Program-made: the position numbers and the translations under genes | Assembly: GCA_009746045.1 (NCBI GenBank) | Contig: RPFO01000213.1 | Coordinates: 3,784,956 to 3,848,955 of the forward strand | DNA from: Mesostigma viride | Lineage: Eukaryota > Streptophyta > Mesostigmatophyceae > Mesostigmatales > Mesostigmataceae | Length of the DNA: 64,000 bases | Reading direction: 5' to 3' | Shown here: piece after piece, positions 49,131 to 62,100 of the stretch | Numbering within the stretch: position 1 is the stretch's first letter | Layout: each line of letters begins with the position of its first letter | Notes under the pieces: generated by a model | What the model was told of the DNA's origin: nothing | Seen by the model: the letters and a program-made list of their open reading frames with translations, nothing else | The model's database searches: none

Positions 49131-51720
49131 CTAGGACTGCGCCTTCTTCTTGTATTCCTTGCGGCCCCCCGTCCTGGTGCTGGTGAGCACCACGCCCACC
49201 AGGAGCTTCTTGGCCACGGGGGCCGTGTCGATGTAGGGGAGCTTGATGAGCGGGTTGTGGAAGTCGTTGAAGCAGTCTGGCGAGCACATGGCCAGGTCGC
49301 ACTCCTTGCACCAGGTGCGGGTGCGCGCCCCCTGCTTGGGTGGGTCTGTGTTGGCCAGTGCGCAGGCCTTCATCGACCGCACCCGGCACGTACACCACGC
49401 ACACCATGCCAGAGTGGGATGTGGGCAGGTTGAGGTCGCGCAGCAGGGAGCCAACCCCGTGACTCAGTGCCGGAGTGGCGCCCAGCACGCCCCTTACCGA
49501 TGCTGGGAACGGCCATGCCGCGAAGCCGGGGGGTGCCGTCAAATGTGTTCTTGAGCAGCTGCGTGTGGAAGGCCAGAATGAACACCTTGTGGTCCATGGC
49601 GTCCTTGCCAAGAGCCAGCTTCTGCAGGCAGTATGCCATGCGCACGATCGTGGAGAAGAGGCCCAAGGCCCAGCGGCAGTACCACTTGTGGAAGATGGTC
49701 CGCCCCTCGATGTCCCACGTGCCCGTCAGCAGGAAGTCAAACTGGTCCACACACTTGTAGATGCGGTTGTACCGCAGCATGGCCTCGGGGCAGGGCACCT
49801 CCTCCCGTGCCCCCCCCGTGCCCTTCCCCAGCTTCCTCCTGCTGATGGTCACGCTGCGTGGGAGGATGCATGTGGTAAGGCAGGTGACAGCTTGGCGGTC
49901 TTGCCACATGGTGAGGGCCTTCCCGGTCGGCTTGTGCACGGCAGCCACCCACTTGCCCCGCGGGGGCCTGCTGCCCATGAGCTGCTTGACCTTGGCCAGC
50001 TCACACTTCCTGGCCCGGCACGTCATGACAGTGCCCACTGCAGTGATCCCCATCTCACGCAGGTCCTCCATGGTGTCCACAGGCGTGTAGTAGAGGCGGT
50101 CGATCGCCATCTCAGTATCCCCTGGGCTGGGCAGCGTCTCCGACAGCGTCTTGACGATTGCCCGCATGCCGCCTTCTCCCTTGATCCTGTCGAAGGTCTG
50201 GCTGTGGTAGGGAATCTTGGTCTCGAAGTCGCAGAGCCTCCATATCCGAATGTGGTAGGAGTGGGGCTTGCTGGGGTCATAGACCCGGATGCTGCACATC
50301 TGGTTGCGGATAGCAATCCCCGACTCATCGATGGCGACTGAAGACCCCGGCAGGAAGTAATGCTTTATGTTGTTGTTCATCATCTCCTCCAGGTGGTCGC
50401 AAAAGTACAGCTTGCTCTCCCGAGAGCTGTGGTCGGTAGGGCGCTCGTCGTGGCGGCGGAAATGCAGGTTGTGCTTGATGTTGTAGAACCGCGCATTGGG
50501 CATGAAGCCTGACCAGTCAGGAAACTGGACTGCACCGTGGGTCTTCCCTGACCAGTAGTCAGCCTCGTTGGACAGCGGAATGCACGCCTTTGCAACAAGG
50601 AGTGCGAAAAACACGCCCACCTCATGGGCGGTGATGTCCCCGACGTTGTCATGGGTCCCTGCTTGCATTCAATATAGGCGTTGGTCGCCTCTGCAATCTT
50701 GTCCCACTCCTCGCGTTCCCATATCAGATGAAACCACCCGAGGGCATCCATGTCCTTATAATTCCGGGGCAGGTGCTGCGCCTTGGCTGGCCGGTTGCAG
50801 GGGTGCACGTCGATGGTCACGCCCTCTTCCTCGGCGCCCTTCTCGTCCCATTGATCGCCTGTCTTGACGACCCAGTCTCGTGCATTGCTGGCCACTGGCG
50901 CCTCGTCCATCTCCGCCTGCAGCTCGGGATCCCCATATTCCGGCATGGTGTCTTCCTCACTAGACTCATCGATCATCGCTTGTGTCGGGTGCAGTGATTG
51001 CAGGCCGGGCCACCTTCGCTCGCTCCTCATCAGATTTGCGAGGGCGCCCACGACGCCTTTTGCCACTGGAAGGAGGTGTCGGCACGTCCTCCTCCTCCTC
51101 CTCCTCCAGCTCCTCCTCCTCCTCCTCCTCCTCCTCCTCCTCCTCCTCCTCCTCCTCCTCCTCCTCCTCCTCCTCCTCCTCCTCCTCCTCCTCCTCCTCC
51201 TCCTCCTCCTCCTCCTCCTCCTCCTCCTCCTCCTCCTCCTCCTCCTCCTCCTCCTCCTCCTCCTCCTCCTCCTCCTCCTGGACATCATCGCCACCTCCAT
51301 CCTCATCATCGCCATCCTCCTCATCACCATCCTCCTCGCCATCCCCACCTGATCCGGCTCCGTCATCACCATCGCTGGCATCGCCTGTGCCGCTTTCATT
51401 TTCTATCTCCTGAATCCGCTGCTGCACATTGCGCTGCTCCTGCTCATTCTCAGTCTCTAACCACAGCAAGACCTGCCATTCCGTAAGCTTTTCCGTGCTC
51501 CTGTCAGCCGCGAAATAAACCTTCCACAAGTCCACTAGCTGTCTACCCCTACCGGCCAGCAGCTTCTTGACGACACCTGCATGTCATCTTGTCTGTTTTA
51601 TACTTCTTCTGTGCTTTGGCGACATAGCCAGCGCCCCAATACGACGTGGGCACTCGTAAAGTACGTCCTAGCAAACCCCTGTCCCTAGCATTCACGTCGA
51701 ACACCATCTCTGACCACGAA
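49131..51720 (-). pseudogene. piggyBac transposase, catalytic Asp triad present, frameshifted
   Basis: Segments in order: N-terminal LLGRTLRVPTSYWGAGYVA (about 51660), LVDLWKVYFAADRSTEKL, a poly-Glu tract, an AT-hook-like KRRRGRPRKS, ALGWFHLIWEREEWDKIAE, DITAHEVGVFFALLVAKACI, then the DDE domain with VAIDESGIAIRNQM (first Asp), MAIDRLYYTPVDTM (second Asp) and YKCVDQFDFLLTGTWDIEGR (third Asp). A C-terminal Cys-rich zinc domain RTWCKECDLAMCSPDCFNDF ends at 49131. The frame changes at about 51549, 51000, 50680, 49500 and 49400. Two of the changes (51000 and 50680) cancel each other. Introns could explain some, but no good splice sites are visible, so I treat it as a pseudogene or as containing sequence errors. 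Function: excision and TTAA-targeted insertion. Confidence 0.88.
51090..51282. repeat. (CTC)n tract inside the transposase gene
   Basis: About 60 CTC units, read as poly-Glu on the minus strand in the transposase frame between the N-terminal acidic region and the AT-hook. Unlike the other microsatellites here, it lies within a real coding frame. Confidence 0.9.
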
Positions 51721-52189
51721 ATCTGGCGGGAACTGGCCAGATTAGGTTGCCGCCATCGCCGTCGTCTTCGCGCGGTACCGTGCAAAAACACCCAATTTCA
51801 GTGGTGCATTTCTGTGTACAGCTGTCACAAAAAAAATATCAAAAATACCAGGATTTTTTCTTGAATTCTATGAGATGTTTCTGACCTGTCTTGAAAGTTT
51901 CAGACCAAAAATCGCATGTTTAATAGGTGTGGCAGTTGTCAGATTACAACGCGATACATCGCGTTCTAACCCTACAACGCGATGTATCGCGTTGTAAAAA
52001 AACACGGGTTAATTATATTGGCCAGATATACAGCAGGCGGGTGCGATTATTAGGGACACAAACCCTAATACCTCCGTGTACATCAGGATGGCCACAAATA
52101 CAATTATCTCACATAGGCAGTTGGGCACATGATCATAGGGTCAAAAACCTGACAAAGTGTCAGTAAGCGGGATTAACAAGAGTCTTGGC

Positions 52190-52510
52190 AAGGCTTGATG
52201 GCTCTATCTGCTGCGTTTCACAGCAGGTTGCCTGCGTGCATGACAGGGAATGAGAACAAGGAGGATGGAATAGAAAAACGCAGCTGGCGAGTACATAGGG
52301 TGAGTAGCAATGCAGTGCTCACGCGGGTCATACTGCACCCACAGGGGATGCCGGATCGTTTCAACGGGTCCGATTGTGCACCTGTGGCATGAGGGAGGGG
52401 GGGGGGTCTCTGCCCCCTGCCCGCTGTGCACACTCAGCGATTAAAAGCACTCTGGTGCTCCATCACTCCCCGACGAGAGCACGTGTTTAATGAATCAATT
52501 AATTGATAGG
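52190..52510 (+). mobile_element. 3' end of the (TTAA)n-tailed retroelement, plus orientation
   Basis: Matches the reverse complement of 47462-47660: gatgccggatcgttt, ggtctctgcccc, tgtgcacac, aaaagcactctggtgctcc, then gagagcacgtgtttaat and a decayed (TTAA)n. No coding part; a 5'-truncated copy. It lies 180 bases beyond the piggyBac end. Confidence 0.7.
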
Positions 52511-52877
52511 GTGAGTTGTTGGTACATGGTTTGTTGCTTAAGTACGGTCTGATGTACTTTGATCCCCTGGTAGGTGCTTCATGCTTGGCGGGTCTAACAC
52601 CCGTGAAGTTACAGCGAGAGCAGCGTCCGATTGCTACCTTTAATTCGGAACGTACTCATTAAACGCCTTGGCCCAGGCCGTTATGACAACGATGGTGAAG
52701 GTTACACTTGAAAGCTAATGCTTGTGGGCCTTACACAATGGCTTGGATCAGTAAGTAAGAACACACCCTAAACTGACACTGTACACATTAAAAGTAGTAT
52801 ATGGTTAGATAGAGAACGACAAAACAGTCAGGCCACACCGACAGGCTTTCCAAGGCATAAGGCGGTCAATCACCCAC

Positions 52878-53083
52878 CAGCCAGATTGACTGAAGTACAA
52901 GGAAGCTCCGCGGCGGACCTCACGCGCAGAGCCTCGTTCACTGCATGGGCACCCGGCGGGCGGATCAGGTTATCTGCGGCAGCCAAAAAGATTCAATGAT
53001 GGAACCATGCATGGGGGAGGAAGCCGAAACAGGGTTATTACCAGGTGGGTGACAGATCGCAGGGGTTTAAATGCGACATGCTC

Positions 53084-53166
<83 letters not shown>

Positions 53167-56100
53167 CAGCATGAGCGCATGTACGTGCGGGTGTTACTTT
53201 TGTGCCGGCCGTGGGGGGGGAGGGTCAGATAAGCTCATGTGCCTGTGGGGGGGGAGGGTCAGATAAGCTCGTGTGCCTGTGGGGGGGGAGGGTCAGAAAA
53301 GCTCGTGTAAATGTTTGGGGGGGACAGTCACATAAGCTCGTGTGCATGCCAATTTCTCGAATCAGCCAAGCACAGCTGTGTGTGTGTGTGTATGCACAAG
53401 CTCCAGAAAGCAAGGGAATCCGTCGCTTTCTTTGACGGCAGCATGTCACGATTACTGGCACACGTACCATCAGCCCCAGCATTCCACCTGCCCCACTAGA
53501 ACTTCTAAGCCAGTCATCGTCATAAGATGACTTGTGGGGATGCGTGCTGGACAAACAGGAGCATCCTGGTTGTGGTGGCTGGCCGCTGTTCTGTGATGCC
53601 ACACGGACTGCGGGTGGGTGCGCCCACGTAGGAGGCTCCAAAGCCTGATTGCATGGCAACAGCCCCATCAGTGCGGTACGATGAGCGCCACACATATGCG
53701 CTAATTGTGAACTCACGGGCCAGGTTCAGCACACGCAAGCTCGAGTGCCTGGCCAGTGCGTCCGCCAGGGCAGAGGCGCCTCTGCAGGACATGCGCACGG
53801 CTGGGACAGGTGCGCACGGGGGTGGGGGTCATTCCCACAGGGTGGGGAGGGGAGGGATGGACAGGCAGAAGGCAGGAATAGAAGACTCAGGCATGGCAGC
53901 AAGCATCCAAGGCTCGATCAGTCACGGCAGCAAGCATCCATGACTCACGCAGCAATCATGAGGGGCGATCAAAATAAATAAACAATAATAGAGAAAGACT
54001 GGGGCAACGAGCAAGAATAAAAAACTAAAGCTGGTGCACATGCATCCTGGTTGCTGAGAAGGCTCATGGTGGTTGCTGGAAAGCTCACAATTCCCTATAA
54101 TGCGAGGGTCACGGCACAATATTGCATGCCCGCCATCTCACGTTTCGTCCCAGAAATGGCGGTCGCCTTCCAAGGCACCTGCCCTGCAGTATCACCACAG
54201 CCCTACTTGCATAGCTGTAGCACCTCATACATAGCAAGCATAGTAGTGGTAGTGCCTCATAGAAACCAGTATAGCAGCAGCATACACGCAGTCCTGATAC
54301 TGCATGGCGACAACTGCCCTGATAAACCAATCTCCATCCCATTCCATGCCATGACCAAAACACTTGCAGCACCGGCCGCGGCCCATGGTCCGCTAGCCAT
54401 GAGCAACAGGTCGAGGTTGGACGCCTTGCTGTCACTTGTCACGGGCAGGGCCCAGCGTGCAGACTACTTGGATTAAAGTAAAAAATTATACTTGCAGCAC
54501 TCACCGCACAGGTCCAGGTTTTCCAGCGTGGTGTTTTGCAACAGTGAGCTGGCGAGAATGAACACGCCTTCATCACCAACGCCGTTGCCTGCAGGAGCAC
54601 GCACAGCTCAAAGCGATATGACAAGCGGATTGTTTACATCAAAAGTGGATTGGATATATCAGGGGCAGACAGGGTATGTGATAAGCGGATGTCCGTATCG
54701 TTAGCAGATTGTCTGTATTATAATTGGATGCTTTATACCATACGTGGATGGTAAACATGACAAGCGGATTTGGCTTTATAAGCGGCTAATTTAAATCATG
54801 AGTGCATTTTTGATAGCATGGGTGGGTAGATGATATACACTTCAGAGATCTACAATATGCTATATTTGAAAAGTGCTATAATCCTGCTCAAGATGAAGAA
54901 TTTCGCCTCTGGCGCTGCGCTCGCCCTATGTACCCATCCATCGCTTGACACCTGGCGCTGCGCTCGCCCTGTTCCCCCACCCATCACTTGACAACTGGCA
55001 CTGCGCTCGGCCTATATGTACCCATCCATTGCTTGACAACGATGGTGCAGCCGGCATGTGATTCCTCACGTTTCTCGATAATGCAGGACAAAGGGGCACC
55101 CGCGGGACCAACACGTGCTGGATGCGATATGCATACACGTGTGAGAGCCTCTTGCAATACTGCAATCTTGACTTGCCCTGTAACTTCAGGTCACACCCAC
55201 GCAAGGTTGCCCAGTAGGGAAGGCTGTCCTCTAGCAATGTTGTCCTTAGGCAAGGTTGCATAACATACCAAGTCTACTCCCCAAGCGCGTGCGTCTATTT
55301 TGGGCACGTCGGGGGGTACAGCAGTGCTGACTTGGCGTCTGTTCAAAGAGATAGGATAAAACAAATATCTGAGCACTCCAGAAAGGAAGGAGGACACACA
55401 TGGCATACTGTAGGTTCGTACAGTGTACTATTAGGGGCCAGGAGGGCAGTACTGTCCAGAAAGTGTCGTGCCACGCACATGAAGAATGGTGGTCACGTCA
55501 CTACAAAGGGCGAGATCTGCGCACGAGACATGTGTCACCTCGTACCTGCCAGGCTATCCATCCGGTTCACTATGTTGTTCGCCAAGTCACTATAAGGACG
55601 AGCACATCCCTCCTGTACCACATGCTCAGAACTTACGAGCATGCCTACTAACCCGAGCAAACCAGCCCACCAAGGAGGAAAGACACCCCAGATGTCTACC
55701 ACTTAAGGAGATAGAGGGAAAGAAGCAACCGATTTCAAAAACTTCTTATGTAGTGGGATACAACGGAAGTAGGCAGCACCAAAAAGCAGAACGGGAAGAG
55801 CACTTTGTAAACACGTCACACCACCTAATAATGGTAACAATTAACTGTAGAGTGCTTGAATGGCTTCAAACTTCCATTCAACTACGTATGCGTATATCCA
55901 TTCATCTGTGGTAGTATTCTTCAAGCACTTACTTGATAGATTAAGCCCTGAAAGTGTCTTATTCACCACCAGCAATTCCCCCACTGCCGCCACGGCCTCA
56001 TGGGTGATGCCAACATCTGCATTTACAGGGGAGGTGGGATTGGGGGGGGGCGGGAGGGACAGGGGTATAGAAAAAAATACCTTCAGTTTGTTGTGAATAG

Positions 56101-59100
56101 GCCCGTGTGTTGGGGGGGCATGGGGCTCGGCCTGGCCAACACTTGCAAAAGATTGGCATGTAGAATAGCAAGCGTGCAGCAAAATGGGATCATGTCAAGC
56201 ACTGGGAGTATCCGGCGTGCCCCAGGCTGTGAGAACAGATACAGCTAGCTTTCAAGGTAGGCAGATGTCGATGAGAAACACTCGTGTCGTGTGGACATGA
56301 GAAACAATACACAACGAGCGAGATGGGTTTGTTGGATGAAGAAAGGGTTTAGGTTGCATTGGCAGGAGTGAAGTGGGGAGGCAGGCAGGCAACAGCAAGG
56401 CGCAGTTTTGATAGTAATCACTGTGCAAGCTGCCTTACTACATTAGCTACGTATTTCATGGGACTTCCGGCCCATGTCACTGATGTCTTACTTATTCTCC
56501 AAACTCTACTTATTCTGGCGGAGCATATTTCGAAGAATTTGTGAAGCCAGTGTATTTGGACAGCGTGTGAAGAGAGCGCACAATTTGAGCATTTCCATTG
56601 GCGTGTACTAAATGGACGGCAAAACACCTGACTCTGCGGCTAGGACGGTACCGAAAAAAACAGGGTTGAAGGATTTAGGGGACAATGCACGTCTAACTGT
56701 AACCCACTCACCCACCCACCCACCCACCCACCCACCCACCCACCCACCCACCCACCCACCCACCCACCCACCCACCCACCCACCCACCCACCCACCCACC
56801 CACCCACCCACCCACCCACCCACCCACCCACCCACCCACCCACCCACCCACCCACCCACCCACCCACCCACCCACCCACCCACCCACCCACCCACCCACC
56901 CACCCACCCATCCATCCATCCATCCATCCATCCATCCATCCATCCATCCATCCATCCATCCATCCATCCATCCATCCATCCATCCATCCATCCATCCATC
57001 CATCCATCCATCCATCTACCGAATTTGCGCATATTCGCAAGCATAAGGGTGGCCTGTGAAATGTGCTCCGTCACTGCAGTCTGAACGGGCAAGTTAGAAC
57101 GCATGTTACTTGGTACTTGTAGTCTATACTAGTACATAATGTCTGTCCTAATTATTGTTTACTAGCATTCTAATTATTGAGTAGTCAAAGCCATCCGTTC
57201 CATGGCCAACCACTACCCCTTCCTATTGACCCCCTAACCTCGGAACTATACATGTTGCCTATTTTTTGCCTACTCATTACTGCAAGACCATTCATTGCAG
57301 GATGGGCGAGTGGCTCACCGCAGAGTGACAGCTCGCGCAGCGACGTGCTTTCGTGCAGCGCATCGCACAGGGTGATGACGCCCTGGTTACTTATGGGGTT
57401 GCCTGTGGGGGAGGGGGTGGTTACCACAGGAGCCATACAAGACAAGTACGAAAGTAACAAAAATGAGGGGGTGGTTACCACAGGAGCCATACGACACAAG
57501 TACGAAAGTAACAAAAATGAGGGGGTGGTTACCACAGGAGCGCCATACAAGACAAGTACGAAAGTAACAAAAATGAGGGGGTGGTTACCACAGGAGCGCC
57601 ATACAACACAAGTACGAAAGTAACAAAAATGAGGGGGTGGTTACCACAGGAGCGCCATACAAGACAAGTACGAAAGTAACAAAAATGAGGGGGTGGTTAC
57701 CACAGGAGCGCCATACAAGACAGGTACGAAAGTAACAAAAATGAGGGGGTGGTTACCACAGGAGCGCCATACAAGACAAGTACGAAAGTAACAAAAATGA
57801 GGGGGTGGTTGCCACAGGAGCGCCATACAAGACAAGTACGAAAGTAACAAAAATGAGGGGGTGGTTACCACAGGAGCGCCATACAAGACAAGTACGAAAG
57901 TAACAAAAATGAGGGGGTGGTTGCCACAGGAGCGCCATACAAGACAAGTACGAAAGTAACAAAAATGAGGGGGTGGTTACCACAGGAGCGCCATACAAGA
58001 CAAGTACGAAAGTAACAAAAATGAGGGGGTGGTTACCACAGGAGAGCCATACAAGACAAGTACGAAAGTAACAAAAATGAGGGGGTGGTTACCACAGGAG
58101 AGCCATACAACACAAGTACGAAAGTAACAAAAATAAGAAGTTCTGGCACGGGCGCGGTTGCCTAGTGGGGCAGGGCTCCTCCTTGAGAAAGCGCGGAGAA
58201 GAAAAAAGGGGGGCGCTCGAGGAAGGGTTGTTCAGAAGAGAAGAAATAAGAGCTGAGAGTGAAGGAAAGAAAGGGGCGGAGAAAATAACCTAATCAAGTT
58301 TTTCGTGTTTGGAGTAAAGAAAATAAGAAGTGCCCCATGGAAATCTTAGCGGCAAGCGAGCATGCGAGCAAATCAGACGGTAGACATAGCGCCAAGTGCA
58401 TTGCAAGCATGTGAGACGTGGCCCGTGCCAGAAAAAAAAGGCATCTTCAATTGACAATAATCTATTCGTCATCTTCAATTACAATCTATGATTTCCTCAA
58501 GGCATCTCTCGGTTGTGGACGTACGGGATAGGTGCAGCACCCCCAGCCTGGAGCTTGCTCGGACACCATCAGCAAGCCGCCCCATCCCTTGCGAGGTGAG
58601 ACCCGTGTCTGCGACAGAGGCCACAAACGGACAGCGCACCTTCACCAGGGCAACGGGTTATGCTCGCGTGTCTGATGCCAGAAGTGAAGTCACTAGGTAG
58701 TAACCCTAGAAAAGTGCCAGTTCCGAGGATCACGAAAAGGTGTCGTCATCCTGGCCTGCGAGGGAACAGGTGGCGGCTGACGTCAGCTAGGCAGAAATAC
58801 GCATACAGGGCTCTACTTGGGCAACATGATTGCCACAGAATGCAATCAGCTGAGGGTAACGCAATTTAAGAGAATGGTGTGGGTGTGAGTAAAGACCTGA
58901 GGTACGAGGTGAGCCCACATCTGGGATTGTGAACGAAACACCAACGGTTCTCACGAACTAGTTTTTCCATGGCTCATACCTTATCTATGATTCCCAATGC
59001 TTCACCTCAAACCACTTCACCCCTTTAACTAAAGGCACCTAGACTGCGTCATGTGGGTCCCGGTATAGGAACCTTCAAGGTAGCCCGATACACAGTGAGG

Positions 59101-62100
59101 AGGGAAGGCGCCCTAGCCTCTCTCACTGCATCATGGACTCTCTCTGCATCATGGTGCAGGCCCAACTATGGGTGCAATACAACAGGAAGTAGCGAAAGCA
59201 TAGCGGATGCAGTAAGGCTGCCCGGTGGATCGTCCGCTGGAGGCCACAGCTATAGGCTTGGACTCAATAAGAGATGCCGGTTTGGGAGAATAGAAAGGCC
59301 TCTCCCGGAGCCTGAGGGGTTTTAGAGGCACACCCAGGGCTCACTCACACACCCCTTATAACCTTGCCACAACATACTACTAAAAAAAGGGGGGTTGTTG
59401 CGGTTGCGTAGTACACACATGGCCAATGCGAGGCCTCGTGTAGGACACCTGTCATCGGGTGGAGTCGCTGGCTGCTGCCGACATGGGGACAGGCAGATCC
59501 AGGGAACAAGAGGCCATAGGGGATGAAGAGAATAGTGTACCATTTTTTTTTGTCAGGCCTTTCTAAGTGTTCTTAAAGTTAGGTACAGCAGCATCTTTCC
59601 CTTATGGTGGCTGCCATCAGATGGCACCATGTATAGCCATGCACAGCCACGCGCCCAGCGGGAGTGGCTCCACGCCCCGCAAGTACAACGGTTTTGCAAA
59701 CTAAGATAACGTAGAAACGCTCTCCTTACAGTAACAAATGCGTAGCAGGTCCCTGACAATGGAGCCTACGAGTATGGGGGGGAATTGGAATTACAAGTTA
59801 AGTGGTTTAATTATTTAGTAATACACCAGGTGGTGTAGAAGGCAAGATGCTGGGCACCCTATAATGACTAAGGTAGCATGGTATAGGACAACACAGGGTG
59901 CAGCAACAGCAGTTGCATATTAAAACCGTTGATGAACAATGACGTCTTTTTGGATTTTTATTTTAAAAACATTTATTAGAAAACAAATAAATAAAAGCAT
60001 ACAACTACGATAAGACAATTAAAGAATGAGGTAAAATATCCATAAATGAGTCATGACTATAAAAAATTCTATATCATAACCAAACTAAAATCAAGCATGA
60101 CATGGACTTCTCTAATGAATAAATCATGCATTGTCGTCAGAAAGAAACAAACGTGAAAACGCTAGCTGCCCAAATCTGAGATGACGCATGCATGACTCAA
60201 ATGAATAAATCATACAGAACCCATGTACTTTAAATTGAAAAAAGGGGTGAACCGCGCTATTGACATTAGGGGTGACCCGTTCTATCCATCCCCTTGCTCG
60301 CATGCGTCGACAGGACACGTACTTGTGAGGTGCAGCTTCTCAATCGTCTCGGGTGAGTGCCGCAGCATCTCTGATATCACCCCCACGCCCTCGTCGCCCA
60401 CGCTGCTCCCTGCCAAAGGAACAGACGAGAATGAGAGCAGAAAGCAATCAAAATGCCCATAGAGATGCAGGCCATGACAAGTAAACGTGCCATGATGCTG
60501 GCACACGAACCCTTGCATCACACCTTTCACACCACTTGATATTGAGACACAGAGCCGAGGGCTTGGTCACGTACTTTCTAGCATTGAGTGCAGCTTGTAA
60601 AGAGGTAGAGAGCAAGGCTGGGAAGATAGCAAACAAAAGGCAGGGAAGATAGGCCAACGGTGAGAGTAGGAGAAGGTCAAGTAGTATCAGGAATAGGAGT
60701 TGAGAGTAGGCCAAGGTCAAGTGATACTACTATGAGGAAAACTACTATGAGGACCGGTTGAGGGTGATCAGAAATAGGACTTGAGGCGGAGAGTGATCCT
60801 GGTGCCTTGTAACCCCCTTTTACAGCACCCGCTTATAGCACCCTCTTATGGCACCCGGCTGGTTGCAGCCATTGCAACGTCGGCGACTTGCTGCTCCTGT
60901 GGGTCCACAGCGATACCAACACGGCAGCTGCCAGGCATGTCACACCTATGCATGCACCTAAGGCATGGTAGCAGGCATGCCACTCGCACGCACCAGGCAG
61001 GTCGAGTGTTGCCAGCGCACGGCACACATAAAAATACTAAGCCAGCAGGGGTTCCAACTCAGGCAGCAAGTACAGTGCAGATGTTTAAGGACATGCGGCA
61101 CACTGTACTGTGTACGCAAGCAAGTCACACCCACCGGACAGGTCCAGCGTAACCAGCGCAAACGCCGGTGTCCGAAGCTGGGCGTTGCGGAAGGCGCGGA
61201 GGCCGCCCGCATGGATCAGCCCGATGTCTGGATACGGACATGTATGAGGGAAAGAAATTTGAAACAAGGCGCCGGAGGTCATGTAGCAAAAACATCAATC
61301 AAGCCATCCAAGTAAAACTCAGACAAAGGCTGGCAAAGGATAAGCGGGTGAAGGGCATCTGGCCCTTTTGATAAGAGGAAAGTAGCGTAGGACAAGTGAG
61401 CATTATGCTTTCATGGGAAGGCCCTGAGAAGGGCCAGGCGATCAGATGGCATACAGGCACAGCAACAAGGGACCGTGGAATGCAGGGGAGGTTCCCACAC
61501 AAACGGCGCAGCAAACCAGGAACCAAGCTGATTGGGAATGGTGGAACATCCGTTCAAGATGTATGGAAAAGAAAAAGTACTGTTACAAGGTTGTGGGGGC
61601 CTGCGTGGGAGAATATTACGAGGAGGGGAGGGGAGCAGTCGGATGGTTGCTAGTGGGATAGGGGGAAAGCAGATAAGTGCATAAATATGGCGTTGGAGGA
61701 GGAAGGGGCGGGTAGAGATGGCATTGAAGGAGGAAAGGGTTCACCAACCAGCTCCTAGGGAAATTGACCAGCAAAAAAGGATTTTGAATTGGAGAAGCTG
61801 CCTACATTTTTTAAAAAAATATCGTTCATACGTCTGTACTGCATACGAATCACCTGCAGCATGCATGATAGCCATGGCAGAATTACAAGGGTGAGCGCTG
61901 GCAGGCAGACAGTTTCCTGGCGCGGAGGAAAGTAGCCGATGTGGTGAAACTACCGAGTAGGAAACAAAGCACTACAAGAAACAAGGCAGTTTGATAATCA
62001 AGACACTGTAAAAGACTCTGTGCCGAACATCAATTTGGGGATGCACCCTCAGTGCGTCACCCCAACGAAAGCGTACCCTATGATAGCCTACGTAAGAGCA

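Larger units (their letters stand above)
48531..52008 (-). mobile_element. piggyBac transposon, complete ends, TTAA duplications
   Basis: 3,478 bp from CCCGTGTTTTTTT to AAAAAAACACGGG, flanked by TTAA at 48527-48530 and 52009-52012. Just inside the ends are palindromic subterminal sites: GCGATATATATCGC near 48555 on the left, and CGCGATACATCGCG (about 51950) plus CGCGATGTATCGCG (about 51978) on the right, each followed or preceded by ttgta. The transposase gene lies on the minus strand. Its ends differ from those of the 1,699-bp family (CCCCTAAATGG), so it is not that family's obvious parent. Confidence 0.93.

Noticed and set aside
50982-51486. Poly-Ser, poly-Leu and poly-Pro plus-strand frames
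   Set aside because: Antisense of the poly-Glu tract of the transposase gene.
57409-58136. Regularly spaced 56-bp repeat considered as a CRISPR array
   Set aside because: Units are contiguous with no unique spacers, and the DNA is eukaryotic.
60998-61030. LRR-like end ([12 protein letters not shown]) before a GTGCGT donor
   Set aside because: Only about 12 residues fit, and no phase-1 acceptor gives a full repeat; possibly a decayed repeat exon.
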